This document shows, in pieces, positions 1-6,337 of a stretch of DNA of 6,904 bases. Both the position numbers and the translations under genes were made by a program. The notes beneath the pieces are model-generated. The model did not search any database and had not been told where the DNA came from. It saw only the letters and a list, made by a program, of their open reading frames with translations. How positions within the stretch are numbered: the stretch's first letter is position 1; each line of letters opens with the position of its first letter. The stretch is from Actinomycetales bacterium (lineage in GTDB: Bacteria > Actinomycetota > Actinomycetes > Actinomycetales > Actinomycetaceae), in the NCBI GenBank assembly GCA_012513625.1, contig JAAZBW010000259.1:1-6904 (forward strand). The letters run 5' to 3'.

Positions 1-38
1 ATGCCGGCGCCGCCGATTCCAATCAGGTAAAAGTTCAC
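1..38 (-). CDS. murC: UDP-N-acetylmuramate--L-alanine ligase MurC (5' fragment)
   Basis: Only the first 12 codons and two bases lie in the window. Reading leftwards from a GTG at 38-36 gives (V/M)NFYLIGIGGAG followed by AT, which would complete a Met codon. This matches the MurC N terminus, where a glycine-rich nucleotide-fold loop of the form IGIGGAGM follows the first beta strand. MurC is a cytoplasmic ATP-dependent ligase that adds L-alanine to UDP-MurNAc, the first amino acid of the stem peptide. The GTG overlaps the murG stop codon in a GTGA arrangement (4 bases), and a GAGG ribosome-binding motif at 49-46 lies 7 bases upstream of it. murC directly after murG is the common dcw order. The identification rests on a very short peptide, but motif, position and coupling all agree. 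The rest of the gene lies beyond the left edge. Confidence 0.86.
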   Translation of the reverse strand, partial: MNFYLIGIGGAG

Positions 39-1162
39 AGGAGTGCCTCGATTTCGTCCACGAGGCGGTGCGCGCCATCGGAGGGTGCGGCTTCCGCCGC
101 CCGGCTGCCCATCTCGGCCAGGCGTGAAGGTTCATGCAGGAGCGGGAGGAGGCGGGTCTGCAGCCACTCGGGGCTGAGCGCCGCATCATCTACGAGCAGT
201 CCGCCGCCGGCCTCCACCACGTCCGCCGCGTTGAGCCGCTGTTCCCCGTTGCCCACGGGCAGGGGTACGTAGGCCGCGGGGATGGCGAGCGCCGAGAGTT
301 CGGAGACCATTCCGGCACCCGCCCGCGTGAGGGCAAGGTCTGCGGCCGCGTAGGCCAGGTGCATCTCCGGCAGGTACTCGCGCACCAGATAGGAATCAGG
401 CGCGCCTGCAGCGGCGAGAGCGGTGCGGACGGGCTCCGCCTTACCGCGGCCGGTGAGGTGCAGGACCTGCACGCCCGCCCGGGCGAAGGCGGCGGCGGCA
501 CCGGCCGCGGCCTCGTTCAGGGACACCGCGCCGAGCGAGCCGCCGCTCACGAGCAGCGTGGGTAACCCGGGGTCGAGACCGAGCTGGCCGGCCGCCTCGC
601 GACGCAGTCCCGGCCCGTCTCCGGCGGCACGGCGGGTCACGAGCTCCGCCACCTGTGGACGCAGCGGGAGCCCGGTCACCACACGGCGGCCGCGCCGGGC
701 CTTGAGGGGCGTGGACGCGAACGTCACGGCCACCACCTCGGCGTTGCGCGCCGCATACCGGTTGGAAAGCCCCGGCCGGGCGTTCTGCTCGTGCGCCACC
801 ACGCGAACCCCGGCCGCGAACGCAGCACGGTAGGCCGGGAACGAAAGGTCCCCCCCGTAGCCGATCACCACGGCCGGTCGGAGGTCGTCGATGACGCGGC
901 GGGCGGACCGGAGTGCGGAGCGGATCCTGCCCGGGAGCGTGAGGAGTTCCCGGCTGGGGCTCCGCGGGATCCGGACCCGTGGGATCGTGTGCAGGTGGAA
1001 ACCGGCGGCGGGGACCAGCTCGGCCTCCAGGCCTGAGGCCGTGCCCACCACCTCGATCCGAGCTTCTGGGTGGCGGCGGCGCAGCTCGGCCGCCGTCGCG
1101 AGCAGGGGGTTCACGTGGCCGGCGGAACCACCGCCGGCGAGCAGGAAGGCCAGCTCAGCCAC
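35..1162 (-). CDS. murG: Lipid II synthase: undecaprenyldiphospho-muramoylpentapeptide beta-N-acetylglucosaminyltransferase MurG
   Basis: MurG transfers GlcNAc from UDP-GlcNAc to lipid I, giving lipid II at the inner face of the membrane. The 375-residue product has normal length for this GT-B fold glycosyltransferase. The N-terminal acceptor domain carries the glycine loop GGGSAGHVNP at 10-19, with the conserved His at 16. A second glycine loop follows at 101-110 and HEQN at 124-127. The C-terminal UDP-GlcNAc domain shows SGGSLGA at 206-212 and the nucleotide-binding stretch at 279-312, with TRAGAGMVSE ending in Glu288 and GEQRLNA containing Gln308 and Asn311. Two loop positions differ from the family norm: Asp105 where Tyr is usual, and Leu210 where Gln is usual. 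The start is GTG at 1162, preceded by GGGGAGGA with 7-base spacing. It overlaps the ftsW stop by 8 bases, and its own TGA overlaps the murC start. There is no signal peptide or membrane segment, as expected for a peripheral membrane enzyme. Confidence 0.97.
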   Translation of the reverse strand: MAELAFLLAGGGSAGHVNPLLATAAELRRRHPEARIEVVGTASGLEAELVPAAGFHLHTIPRVRIPRSPSRELLTLPGRIRSALRSARRVIDDLRPAVVIGYGGDLSFPAYRAAFAAGVRVVAHEQNARPGLSNRYAARNAEVVAVTFASTPLKARRGRRVVTGLPLRPQVAELVTRRAAGDGPGLRREAAGQLGLDPGLPTLLVSGGSLGAVSLNEAAAGAAAAFARAGVQVLHLTGRGKAEPVRTALAAAGAPDSYLVREYLPEMHLAYAAADLALTRAGAGMVSELSALAIPAAYVPLPVGNGEQRLNAADVVEAGGGLLVDDAALSPEWLQTRLLPLLHEPSRLAEMGSRAAEAAPSDGAHRLVDEIEALL

Positions 1163-2423
1163 GGCGCGGTCCTCCCCGGATCCGTTGCCCCACCACCGCG
1201 AGGGAACGCTTCACGGATCCCCGGGAAGCGCCGAGAGCAGCCTTGGCGCCGGGCTCGTCCCGGGCGAACGAGAGCGTGATCCCGAGCGCAAGGAGGGTTG
1301 CGATCATGGCGGAACCACCTGCGGAGACCAGTGGCAGGGGCACGCCGATCACGGGCAGCAGCCCGATGACCACGCCAATGTTGATCAGCGCCTGGCCGAT
1401 GATCCAACACAGGAACGCGGCGGTGCTGATCTTCACGAAAGGATCCGGGTGACGGCGGATGAGCCGCAGCATTCCGAGCGCGAGGAATCCGAACAGTGCG
1501 AGCACGAGGAGCGTGCCGAGCAGCCCGAGTTCCTCGCCGAGGATCGCGAAGATGAAGTCATTGTGGGCGGCGGGTAGGTAGGCCCACTTCTCGCGCGAGG
1601 CGCCGAGGCCCACACCCATGATGCCGCCGGTCCCGAGTCCGTACATGCCGTGCATGGACTGGTAGCCCGCGCCGGTGGGGTCCGCACCTCCCACGCCCAG
1701 GAAGTCCATCACGCGCGCTACGCGCGAGGTGGAGGCCACCACGAGGGCGGCGGCCGCCACGAGGCCGGCGAGTCCTCCGACCGCGAAGAACCATCCCGGA
1801 ACACCGGCGATCCAGAAGGCCCCCACCACCATGGCAACGAGCACGAGGGTGGTGCCGAGGTCGTGGCCTCCGAGGACCAGTCCGAGTGCGGCGCCCACCA
1901 CCACCACGGGCAGCACCAGCTTGCGCGCCTGCTTGAGGTTCTCGCCCTGGCCTGCGAGGTAGACGCCGAGCCAGAGCGCCACGGCGATCTTCAGGAATTC
2001 GGAGGGTTGGATGGTCTGGTTGATGCCCGGGATAAGGACCCAGTTGGTGTTGCCACCCTCACCGCGGGCGAGCGGCGTGAAGATCAGCATCTGCATGGCA
2101 AAGGCGAGGATGAGGGCTGGCCAGGCGAGCCACCGGTACCAGTGCGCGGGTACGCGGGACGCCGCAATCGCGAGCGGCACGCCAATCAGGACGAATCTGC
2201 CCTGGGAGAGGAACTCGGCAAACGGGTTCCCGTCGTTGGCGCGGATCGAGGTGATGGTGGTGGCGGAGAGGACCATGACCACGCCGAGGATGAGCAGGAG
2301 GAGGGTGGCTCCGCCGATCAGGTAGTAGGAGCGGGGACCCTCCTCCGGGGTGTCCGCGGCGGCAGAAGTCTCGCGCGCGGGCTTGGCGGCGATTCGCCGG
2401 CGTGCCTCCTGCAGCGTGGTCAT
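1155..2423 (-). CDS. ftsW: Septal peptidoglycan glycosyltransferase FtsW (SEDS family)
   Basis: FtsW is the SEDS-family polymerase that links lipid II into glycan strands at the division septum, working with the class B PBP FtsI. The 422-residue product has a roughly 33-residue cytoplasmic N terminus and then about ten hydrophobic segments, the first near residues 34-56. It ends in a basic cytoplasmic tail (about 387-422, rich in Arg and Lys). SEDS signatures are QPSEFLKIA at 139-147, HDLGTT near 187-192, and the extracellular ADPTGAGYQ at 247-255. By comparison with E. coli FtsW (Asp297), Asp248 there is the likely catalytic acid. Further signatures are AHNDFIFAILGEELG at 286-300 and PLVSAGG at 364-370. 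The frame stays open upstream as far as 2753, but that part overlaps murD and reads as low-complexity Arg/Gly-rich sequence. The ATG at 2423 has GGAGG four bases upstream and forms an ATGA overlap with the murD stop, so it is the chosen start. FtsW rather than RodA is inferred from the dcw context beside murD and murG. Confidence 0.96.
   Translation of the reverse strand: MTTLQEARRRIAAKPARETSAAADTPEEGPRSYYLIGGATLLLLILGVVMVLSATTITSIRANDGNPFAEFLSQGRFVLIGVPLAIAASRVPAHWYRWLAWPALILAFAMQMLIFTPLARGEGGNTNWVLIPGINQTIQPSEFLKIAVALWLGVYLAGQGENLKQARKLVLPVVVVGAALGLVLGGHDLGTTLVLVAMVVGAFWIAGVPGWFFAVGGLAGLVAAAALVVASTSRVARVMDFLGVGGADPTGAGYQSMHGMYGLGTGGIMGVGLGASREKWAYLPAAHNDFIFAILGEELGLLGTLLVLALFGFLALGMLRLIRRHPDPFVKISTAAFLCWIIGQALINIGVVIGLLPVIGVPLPLVSAGGSAMIATLLALGITLSFARDEPGAKAALGASRGSVKRSLAVVGQRIRGGPRRG
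1170..1177 (-). promoter_or_regulatory. Ribosome-binding site of murG
   Basis: GGGGAGGA on the minus strand lies 7 bases upstream of the murG GTG at 1162. It sits inside the last codons of ftsW. It supports the GTG start and the 8-base overlap with ftsW. Confidence 0.8.
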
Positions 2424-3871
2424 CGTCCCTCCAGTTCCGCCACGGCCTGGGTGAATGCCTCCCCCCGGTGCTCGTAGCTGACGAACTGGTCCATGGAGGC
2501 ACAGGCGGGTGCCATCATGACCGTGTCGCCTACGTGGGCGAGGCGGAAGGCAGCCGCTACGGCCGCCTCCATCACTCCCCCATCGTCTCCGCCCAGGACC
2601 TCGATTCGCGGAACCTCCGGCGCGTGTCGCAGGAGTGCGTCGAGGAGCGGGGTCCGATCGACTCCGATCAGCACCACCGCCCGGAGCTTCGGCGCCACGC
2701 GCTCCACCAGCTCGTGGAAGGTGGCGCCCTTGGCAAGTCCTCCCGCGATCCACACCACCGTGCCGTCCGGAAGCTCCCGGAGCGAGGCCTGCGCCGCGTG
2801 CGCGTTCGTGGCCTTCGAGTCGTTCACCCAGGAGACGCCGCCATGCCGCGAGACCAGCTCAATCCTGTGCCGGCCAGCGTCATACGCCCGCAGCCCGTCC
2901 CGGACTGCAGCAGGTTCCACGTCCGCGGCGCGAGCGAGCGCGGCCGCGGTGAGCGCGTTGCTGAGCACGTGCCGCGGCACCTGCCCGCCCTCGTGCGACG
3001 CGAGGTGGGAGAGGTCGGAGAGTGCGGCGAGTTCGGCGGCGTGGGTGCGGCGCTCGTCGAGGTAGGCCCGGTCCACGAGCACGTCCTCCACGATCCCGAG
3101 TTCGCCCGGTGCCGGGGCCCCGAGTCGCACGCCGATCGCCCGGCAGCCCTCCACCACCTCGGCCTCCTCCACCATGCGGCGGGTCTCCGGGTCCGCCACC
3201 GAGTAGATGCAGGCCCTCTCGGTTCGTTCGTACACCCGGGCCTTGTCCGCTCGATAGCCCTCCCAGCCACTGTGCCAGTCCAGGTGATCGGCTGCGATGT
3301 TGAGGCAGGCGGAGGCGAGCGGGGAGACCGAGTGGGTGGAGTGCAGTTGGAAGCTCGAGAGTTCGACGGCGAGCACGTCCACTCCTCCCTGCGCCGCCAC
3401 GCGCACGATGGGCTCTCCCACGTTGCCGACGGCGCGGGCGGTGAGCCCGCCAGCTGTCAGGATCGAGGCGAGCATAGTGACCGTGGTGGTCTTGCCGTTC
3501 GTTCCGGTGACGGTCAGCCAGGGGGCCCACGTGCCGTCGGCACGCGGCGCGCGGACCCGCCACGCGAGCTCCACCTCGCTCCAGACGGGGATCCCGGCCG
3601 CGCGGGCTGCGGCGTACAGGGGCGCATGGGAGGGCACTCCGGGCGAGACCACCACCACGTCGGGCGAATCCGCCACCACCGCGGCGGCGAGTTCGGCCGG
3701 GTCCTCCGCCACCCGCGCCACCAGGCGCGGCACCTCGGCCATGGCGGCTTCCACCGAGGACTCGCGCGCGTCGAAGCCGGTCACCTGTGCACCGAGCGTG
3801 CCCGCCACCTCGGCGGCAGCGATCCCCGAAGCGCCGAGTCCCACCACGGTGAGCCTCATCCCGGCTATCAC
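2420..3871 (-). CDS. murD: UDP-N-acetylmuramoyl-L-alanine--D-glutamate ligase MurD
   Basis: MurD is the cytoplasmic ATP-dependent ligase that adds D-glutamate to UDP-MurNAc-L-Ala. From the GTG at 3871 the product is 483 residues, within the range of actinobacterial MurD. The N-terminal UDP-binding domain opens with VGLGASG at 10-16. The central ATPase domain has the P-loop GTNGKTTT at 123-130 (Lys127), HLDWH at 196-200, and YRADKARVYE with Lys210 in the position of the carbamylated lysine. The C-terminal domain has GRHRIELV at 333-340, VNDSKATN at 349-356, AGGLAKG at 376-382 and PACASMDQF near 455-463. The start is not fully certain. GTG 3871 gives a GTGA overlap with the mraY stop and has GGGTGAG six bases upstream, so it is preferred. 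GTG 3886 (488 residues) and ATG 3859 (479 residues) are also in frame, and the ATG begins right before the first beta strand. The gene ends in an ATGA overlap with ftsW. Confidence 0.96.
   Translation of the reverse strand: MIAGMRLTVVGLGASGIAAAEVAGTLGAQVTGFDARESSVEAAMAEVPRLVARVAEDPAELAAAVVADSPDVVVVSPGVPSHAPLYAAARAAGIPVWSEVELAWRVRAPRADGTWAPWLTVTGTNGKTTTVTMLASILTAGGLTARAVGNVGEPIVRVAAQGGVDVLAVELSSFQLHSTHSVSPLASACLNIAADHLDWHSGWEGYRADKARVYERTERACIYSVADPETRRMVEEAEVVEGCRAIGVRLGAPAPGELGIVEDVLVDRAYLDERRTHAAELAALSDLSHLASHEGGQVPRHVLSNALTAAALARAADVEPAAVRDGLRAYDAGRHRIELVSRHGGVSWVNDSKATNAHAAQASLRELPDGTVVWIAGGLAKGATFHELVERVAPKLRAVVLIGVDRTPLLDALLRHAPEVPRIEVLGGDDGGVMEAAVAAAFRLAHVGDTVMMAPACASMDQFVSYEHRGEAFTQAVAELEGR
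2428..2432 (-). promoter_or_regulatory. Ribosome-binding site that fixes the ftsW start
   Basis: GGAGG on the minus strand lies within the last codons of murD, 4 bases before the ATG at 2423. The spacing is a little short but workable. It favours the 422-residue FtsW over the 110-residue-longer open frame that runs back into murD. Confidence 0.75.
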
Positions 3872-4953
3872 GAGATGCTCACCCACTCGCCGTAGAAGAG
3901 GCCCACGCCGAGCGCCACGAACAGGCCGGCAACCATCCAGAAACGGATCACGATGGTCACCTCACCCCAGCCCTTGAGTTCGAAGTGGTGGTGGAGCGGC
4001 GCCATACGGAACACCCGCTTGCGGGTCATCTTGAAGAACCCGATCTGGATCACGTCCGAGATCACCTCGATAACGAACAGCCCGCCGATGAGCACCGCGA
4101 GGAACTGGGTGTGGGTGAAGATCGAGAAGCCGGCCACCGCTCCGCCGAGCGCGAGCGAGCCCGTGTCACCCATGAAGATCTGTGCCGGCGAGCCGTTCCA
4201 CCAGAGGAAACCGAAGCAGGCCCCCACGAGCGCCGCGGCCACGATGGCGAGGTCCCACGGGTCGCGCACCTCGTAACAGGCCCCCGTGGGGTTCGTGAGG
4301 TACTGGCAGTTCTGGTTGAGCTGCCACATCGAAATAATGGTGTACGCCGTAAATACGAAGATGGACGCACCGGTCGCGAGACCGTCGAGGCCGTCCGTGA
4401 GGTTCACCGCGTTGGACCACGCCGTGATGAGGAAGTTCGCCCAGATGATGAACAGGACGATGCCGATCCCGATACCCCAGTGGGCGAGCGTGATGTTCGA
4501 ATCGCGCAGGAACGAGATGTTGAGCGAGGCGGGCGTGCGGTTGTTCGCGTTCGGGAACTGCGTGGCGAGGTAGGCGAACGCAATCCCCACCCCCGCCTGG
4601 CCGATCAACTTCCCCGCCGGGTTCAGGCCGAGAGAACGTTGCCGGGAGATCTTGATGAAATCGTCAAGGAACCCGATCACGCCCAGGCCCACGATCAGGA
4701 ACAACAGCAGCAGACCGGAGATGCTCGGGCCAGGTCCGATCAACAGGTGCGAGGCAAAGTAGCCGATCATGGTGGCGAGGATGATGACCACCCCACCCAT
4801 GGTGGGCGTGCCGCGCTTGGTGAAGTGGGCCGTGGGTCCGTCCTGGCGGATGAACTGCCCGTACTCGCGCCTCACCAGGAAACGGATGAAGAGCGGCGTG
4901 CCGAACAGTGTGACGAGCAGGCTCAGTCCCGCCGAGACCAGGATCGCAATCAT
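3868..4953 (-). CDS. mraY: Phospho-N-acetylmuramoyl-pentapeptide-transferase MraY
   Basis: MraY moves phospho-MurNAc-pentapeptide from UDP onto undecaprenyl phosphate, forming lipid I. It is the first membrane step of peptidoglycan synthesis. The 361-residue product is normal in length and strongly hydrophobic, with about ten membrane segments beginning at the very N terminus. Catalytic motifs are intact: LDDFIK with Asp97-Asp98, NLTDGLDGLA at 184-193, FMGDTGSLALGG at 260-271 with Asp263, and the HHH motif at 321-323 in PLHHHFELKGW. KRGTPTMGG at 46-54 is also typical. A predicted external loop near 210-232 holds two cysteines (216 and 226), and the codons just upstream are unusually AT-rich for this window. 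The frame has a GTG at 4962, but it falls inside the ribosome-binding sequence. The ATG at 4953 has GGAGGAG eight bases upstream and an ATGA overlap with the murF stop, so it is the start. The stop overlaps the murD start. Confidence 0.97.
   Translation of the reverse strand: MIAILVSAGLSLLVTLFGTPLFIRFLVRREYGQFIRQDGPTAHFTKRGTPTMGGVVIILATMIGYFASHLLIGPGPSISGLLLLFLIVGLGVIGFLDDFIKISRQRSLGLNPAGKLIGQAGVGIAFAYLATQFPNANNRTPASLNISFLRDSNITLAHWGIGIGIVLFIIWANFLITAWSNAVNLTDGLDGLATGASIFVFTAYTIISMWQLNQNCQYLTNPTGACYEVRDPWDLAIVAAALVGACFGFLWWNGSPAQIFMGDTGSLALGGAVAGFSIFTHTQFLAVLIGGLFVIEVISDVIQIGFFKMTRKRVFRMAPLHHHFELKGWGEVTIVIRFWMVAGLFVALGVGLFYGEWVSIS
3878..3884 (-). promoter_or_regulatory. Probable ribosome-binding site of murD
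   Basis: GGGTGAG on the minus strand lies 6 bases upstream of the GTG at 3871, within the last codons of mraY. The match to the anti-Shine-Dalgarno sequence is moderate. It is better placed than anything visible in front of the alternative starts at 3886 or 3859, which is why 3871 was chosen. Confidence 0.55.
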
Positions 4954-6314
4954 GTGCGCCACTCCTCCGCGAGCCGCCAGAGTCCGGTGCCGTTCGAGGC
5001 CTTGAACAACACCACGTCGCCCTCCTGGGCCAGTTCGTCGAGGGCGGTGCGCGCCTCGGCCACGTCCGCCACCACGGTGGCGGCCTCCCCGAGCGGGTTC
5101 GCCAACGGCGCCGTCCCCGCGCCCACCACCACCACGTGCCCGATTGCGAGCTCCGCCGCGCGAGCGCCGAGCGCGGCATGCTCGTGGTCCGCAGCTTCCC
5201 CGAGCTCGCGCATCTCGCCGAGTACAGCGATCGTGCGGCGGCCGGCCGAGATTCGTACGAGTGCGCCCAGCGCGGCGGCCATGGAGTCCGGATTTGCGTT
5301 GTACGCGTCGTCGATCACCGTGACGCCGTTCCGCTCGGAGAGGGCCATCCTGTGGGGGCTCGCAGGACCGGCCCCGTCGATCCGGGCTGCCGCCTCCGCG
5401 AGGGGAACCCCCACGGCGAGGGCGGCCGCGAGGGCGGCAAGGGCGTTCGCGGTGTGGTGCTCGCCCGCAAGGCCCAGGCGCAGGTGCACGCGTTCGTCAC
5501 CCGCCTCCACGGTCAGGCGGGCCCGGTCCGCCTCGTCCGGTTCGACGACGATGGCGCGAACGTCCGCACCGTCTCCGCGGCCGAACGTGAGCACCGGCCC
5601 GGGGGCGTCCTTTGCCATGGCGACCACGCGAGCGTCGTCGTGGTTGAGGACGGCGGTGCCACCGGGAGCCAGACCGCGGACCAGCTCGCCCTTCGCGCGT
5701 GCGACGGCCTCCTGCGAGCCGAAGACGCCCAGGTGTGCCCTGCCCACCATGAGGACCACGGCCACGTCTGGCGGCACGAGCGAGGTGAGGTAGGTGAGGT
5801 CTCCCTCGCGGTCCGCGCCCATCTCGAGCACGAGGTAGCGGGTATCTGCGGTGGCCCGCAGCACGGTGAGCGGGAGGCCGATCTCGTTGTTCAGGGAACG
5901 CTCGGTGGCCACCGTGGGTCCGGGGAGCGCCGCCGCGATCAGATCCTTGGTGGTGGTCTTTCCGGCGGATCCGGTGATGGCCAGCAAGGTCAGTCCGTGC
6001 CGCAACGCCCCAGCATGGTGGGCGGCGAGGCGCCCCATCGCGGCGCGGACGTCGTCGACCACGATGGCGGGCCGGGCGGGGGTGGCCTTCGGGTCGGAGA
6101 CGAGCACGGCGGCAGCACCATTGTGGAGCGCGGTGACGGCGAACGAGTGTCCGTCGGTGCGCTCGCCCGGCAGGGCGCAGAAGATCCCGCCGGGAACCAC
6201 GTCCCGCGAGTCAATACTCGCGGAGGGGGTGGCGGGCGAATCAGGTCCGAGGAGCTTGCCACCGCAGGCCGTCGCGATCGCGGCGAGGGAGGTGAGGGGG
6301 ATCAGGGGTTGCAT
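4950..6314 (-). CDS. murF: UDP-N-acetylmuramoyl-tripeptide--D-alanyl-D-alanine ligase MurF
   Basis: MurF is the cytoplasmic ATP-dependent ligase that adds D-Ala-D-Ala to the UDP-MurNAc tripeptide, completing the pentapeptide. The product is 454 residues, the usual length. The N-terminal domain has SIDSRDVVPGGIFCALPG at 33-50 and DGHSF at 54-58. The ATPase domain has the P-loop GSAGKTTTK at 115-123, then NNEIGLPLT at 142-150, EMGADREGDL at 164-173, AHLGVFGS at 193-200, and ARAKGEL with Lys208 at the carbamylated-lysine position. The C-terminal domain has YNANPDS at 338-344 and LGEMRELG at 365-372. GSAGKTT and NNEIGLPLT separate it from MurE, whose P-loop usually reads GTNGKTT. The ATG at 6314 is the only possible start, because an in-frame TGA lies 15 bases before it with no alternative start between. 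No clear ribosome-binding motif precedes it, unlike the other genes here. It follows ftsI after 23 bases and overlaps mraY by four. Confidence 0.96.
   Translation of the reverse strand: MQPLIPLTSLAAIATACGGKLLGPDSPATPSASIDSRDVVPGGIFCALPGERTDGHSFAVTALHNGAAAVLVSDPKATPARPAIVVDDVRAAMGRLAAHHAGALRHGLTLLAITGSAGKTTTKDLIAAALPGPTVATERSLNNEIGLPLTVLRATADTRYLVLEMGADREGDLTYLTSLVPPDVAVVLMVGRAHLGVFGSQEAVARAKGELVRGLAPGGTAVLNHDDARVVAMAKDAPGPVLTFGRGDGADVRAIVVEPDEADRARLTVEAGDERVHLRLGLAGEHHTANALAALAAALAVGVPLAEAAARIDGAGPASPHRMALSERNGVTVIDDAYNANPDSMAAALGALVRISAGRRTIAVLGEMRELGEAADHEHAALGARAAELAIGHVVVVGAGTAPLANPLGEAATVVADVAEARTALDELAQEGDVVLFKASNGTGLWRLAEEWRT
4962..4968 (-). promoter_or_regulatory. Ribosome-binding site that fixes the mraY start
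   Basis: GGAGGAG on the minus strand lies 8 bases upstream of the ATG at 4953. The competing in-frame GTG at 4962-4960 uses the last G of this motif, so the motif cannot serve that codon. This decides for ATG 4953. The site lies within the 3' end of murF. Confidence 0.8.
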
Positions 6315-6337
6315 CGTCCGGGAATCGTCTCACGAAC
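6315..6337 (-). other. Intergenic spacer between ftsI and murF; the usual place of murE
   Basis: This is the only gap between genes in the window, 23 bases from the ftsI TAG to the murF ATG. It is too short for a gene. I see no promoter, terminator hairpin or strong Shine-Dalgarno sequence in it, only a weak GGA-containing stretch near the ATG. In many actinobacterial dcw clusters murE occupies this position. Confidence 0.75.

Noticed and set aside
2424..2753. 110-residue N-terminal extension of the ftsW frame
   Set aside because: It overlaps the murD 3' end in another frame, reads as Arg/Gly/Pro-rich sequence unlike any FtsW N terminus, and the internal ATG at 2423 has a good ribosome-binding site and an ATGA overlap.
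2402..3895. 497-codon open frame on the plus strand, antisense to murD
   Set aside because: It mirrors murD almost exactly in extent and its translation is low-complexity with many His, Arg and Gly residues. No motif or convincing ribosome-binding site supports it.
4954..4962. GTG at 4962 as the mraY start
   Set aside because: The GTG overlaps the GGAGGAG motif, so it would have no usable ribosome-binding spacing. ATG 4953 is correctly spaced.
3985..5793. 602-codon open frame on the plus strand, antisense to mraY and murF
   Set aside because: It lies opposite two genes with intact catalytic motifs. Its product is rich in Arg, Glu, Gly and Ala, has no recognisable domain, and is what GC-biased codon positions produce on the opposite strand.
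4950..6314. Possibility that this Mur ligase is MurE or a MurE-MurF fusion
   Set aside because: The length of 454 residues fits a single ligase, and GSAGKTTTK plus NNEIGLPLT are MurF-type. There is only one P-loop and no second ligase domain.
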